64,000 nucleotides of DNA from assembly GCF_000429545.1 (NCBI RefSeq), contig NZ_AUCB01000005.1, positions 62,001 through 126,000 of the forward strand, written 5' to 3'. The stretch's first letter is position 1. Every line of letters starts with the position of its first letter. Positions 63,423-64,000 of this stretch are shown here, piece by piece. Made by a program: the position numbers and the translations under genes. Origin of the DNA: Arenibacter certesii DSM 19833 (GTDB taxonomy: Bacteria > Bacteroidota > Bacteroidia > Flavobacteriales > Flavobacteriaceae). The notes under the pieces were generated by a model that worked only from the letters and a program-made list of their open reading frames with translations, was not told where the DNA came from and ran no database searches.

Positions 63423-64000
63423 TTATTCTTTTGGCAAAAACACTTCTGCCATCATACATCTTGCACTGCCTCCTCCACAGGTTTCAATGGTCTCCAAAGA
63501 ACTGTGCACAATACCACAGTGCTTTTCTAGTGCAGCAATTTGGTCAGGCCTAAGACTCTTGTACGCAGCTGTACTCATCACTAGAAATCGCCTATTTCCC
63601 ATACCTAGTACCTGAAGCATATTCCCAGCAAACTGGTGCATTTGGGCCTCTGAAATAACAATTAATTCTTTCCCGTCTTGTTTTAAATGAGAAACCACAT
63701 TTTTCTTTTCCCTTTTATCATCTATAGCATCTAAGCAGATTACTGCAAATGTTTCAGCCAAGCACATCATAACATTGGTGTGATAAATTGGCTTTCTTTG
63801 CCCACTCACAGACTGGTAAGCAGTGAATATAACAGGAGTGTATTCAAAATCTTCGCAAAATTCTATTAAAAGGTCTTCATCGGCGCGTTGGGAAAGTGCA
63901 CAATAGGCTTTTCGGTTTTCCCTATCCAATATTACGCTACCGGTAGCTTCAAGAAAATACCCTTCGTCCTCAGCAGAAGTATAATCAATGATATTACGGA
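63423..64000 (-). CDS. CtlX-like amidinohydrolase (arginine deiminase superfamily), C-terminal part
   Basis: The minus-strand frame stays open to the window edge, giving at least 192 residues; the N-terminus is outside. Motifs of the guanidine-modifying superfamily are visible: FLEATGSVILDRENRKAYCALSQR is split here to FLEATGSVILDR and AYCALSQRADED, then YHTNVMMC (catalytic His) and ETCGGGSARCMMAE with the nucleophile Cys. This resembles CtlX-type citrulline/arginine hydrolases. An in-frame TTG at 63929 is not the start because the upstream codons match the family. Confidence 0.8.
   Translation of the reverse strand, partial: RNIIDYTSAEDEGYFLEATGSVILDRENRKAYCALSQRADEDLLIEFCEDFEYTPVIFTAYQSVSGQRKPIYHTNVMMCLAETFAVICLDAIDDKREKKNVVSHLKQDGKELIVISEAQMHQFAGNMLQVLGMGNRRFLVMSTAAYKSLRPDQIAALEKHCGIVHSSLETIETCGGGSARCMMAEVFLPKE

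Overview
The window is chromosomal DNA of a member of the Bacteroidota, most likely a marine Flavobacteriaceae. This rests on low GC content, TAnnTTTG-type -7 promoter boxes, many secreted lipoproteins, an ECF sigma/FecR/TonB-receptor signalling set, DUF1080 proteins, Tat-exported Gfo/Idh/MocA oxidoreductases, FabV and a DnaQ-GIY-YIG fusion. No genus is assigned. No rRNA, tRNA, CRISPR array, intact insertion sequence or prophage was seen.

Region by region. (1) 1-276 is the start of a PKD-domain lipoprotein running off the left edge. (2) 584-11850 is a co-directional catabolic island in two probable operons: a ceramidase-like enzyme, a PhoPQ-related hydrolase, an alpha/beta hydrolase and a ChbG/YdjC deacetylase, then a BASS-type transporter, an MFS permease, a sialidase-like BNR protein and two further ceramidase-like enzymes. 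(3) 12362-25162 holds a DnaQ/GIY-YIG nuclease, a 41-residue membrane protein, sulfur genes (persulfide dioxygenase-rhodanese and SulP permease), a DUF1080 lipoprotein, a di-heme cytochrome c peroxidase, a Crp regulator with an aldose-epimerase-like partner, a cysteine synthase/CBS-type enzyme, a LolE-like permease and a NamZ-like muramidase. (4) 25153-36248 is mixed housekeeping: sterol-desaturase-family hydroxylase, YkgJ protein, methyltransferase, metzincin-like lipoprotein, QueE, thioredoxin-like protein, MarR regulator with a cysteine-rich tail, S9 peptidase, exported RidA and a HerA-like ATPase. (5) 36257-41871 holds an alpha/beta hydrolase, a sugar isomerase/aldo-keto reductase/esterase operon, FabV and a tiny lipoprotein. 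(6) 41950-45840 is a PAS histidine kinase, FolD, a decayed four-helix-bundle gene and Ffh.

(7) 45981-51967 is a cell-surface signalling locus: ECF sigma factor, FecR anti-sigma and a TonB receptor with an STN domain, transcribed divergently from a large acidic lipoprotein. That lipoprotein is built of four FP/Asp-tract repeats and three lipocalin-like repeats. (8) 52103-59295 is a sugar locus: a membrane-spanning LamG/SARP-like one-component regulator sits upstream of a Tat-exported oxidoreductase and a HEAT-repeat protein with two 3-keto-disaccharide-hydrolase domains. (9) 59421-64000 holds ArgS, an unknown 141-residue protein, a BCCT transporter and a truncated CtlX-like amidinohydrolase.

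The strongest candidates for undescribed biology are the three-ceramidase/sialidase island with altered nucleophile motifs, the surface-signalling locus with its repeat lipoprotein, the LamG-TM-SARP regulator of a keto-sugar operon, and an unassigned 160-base structured element at 28611-28770. All assignments come from reading motifs by eye; no database search was run.
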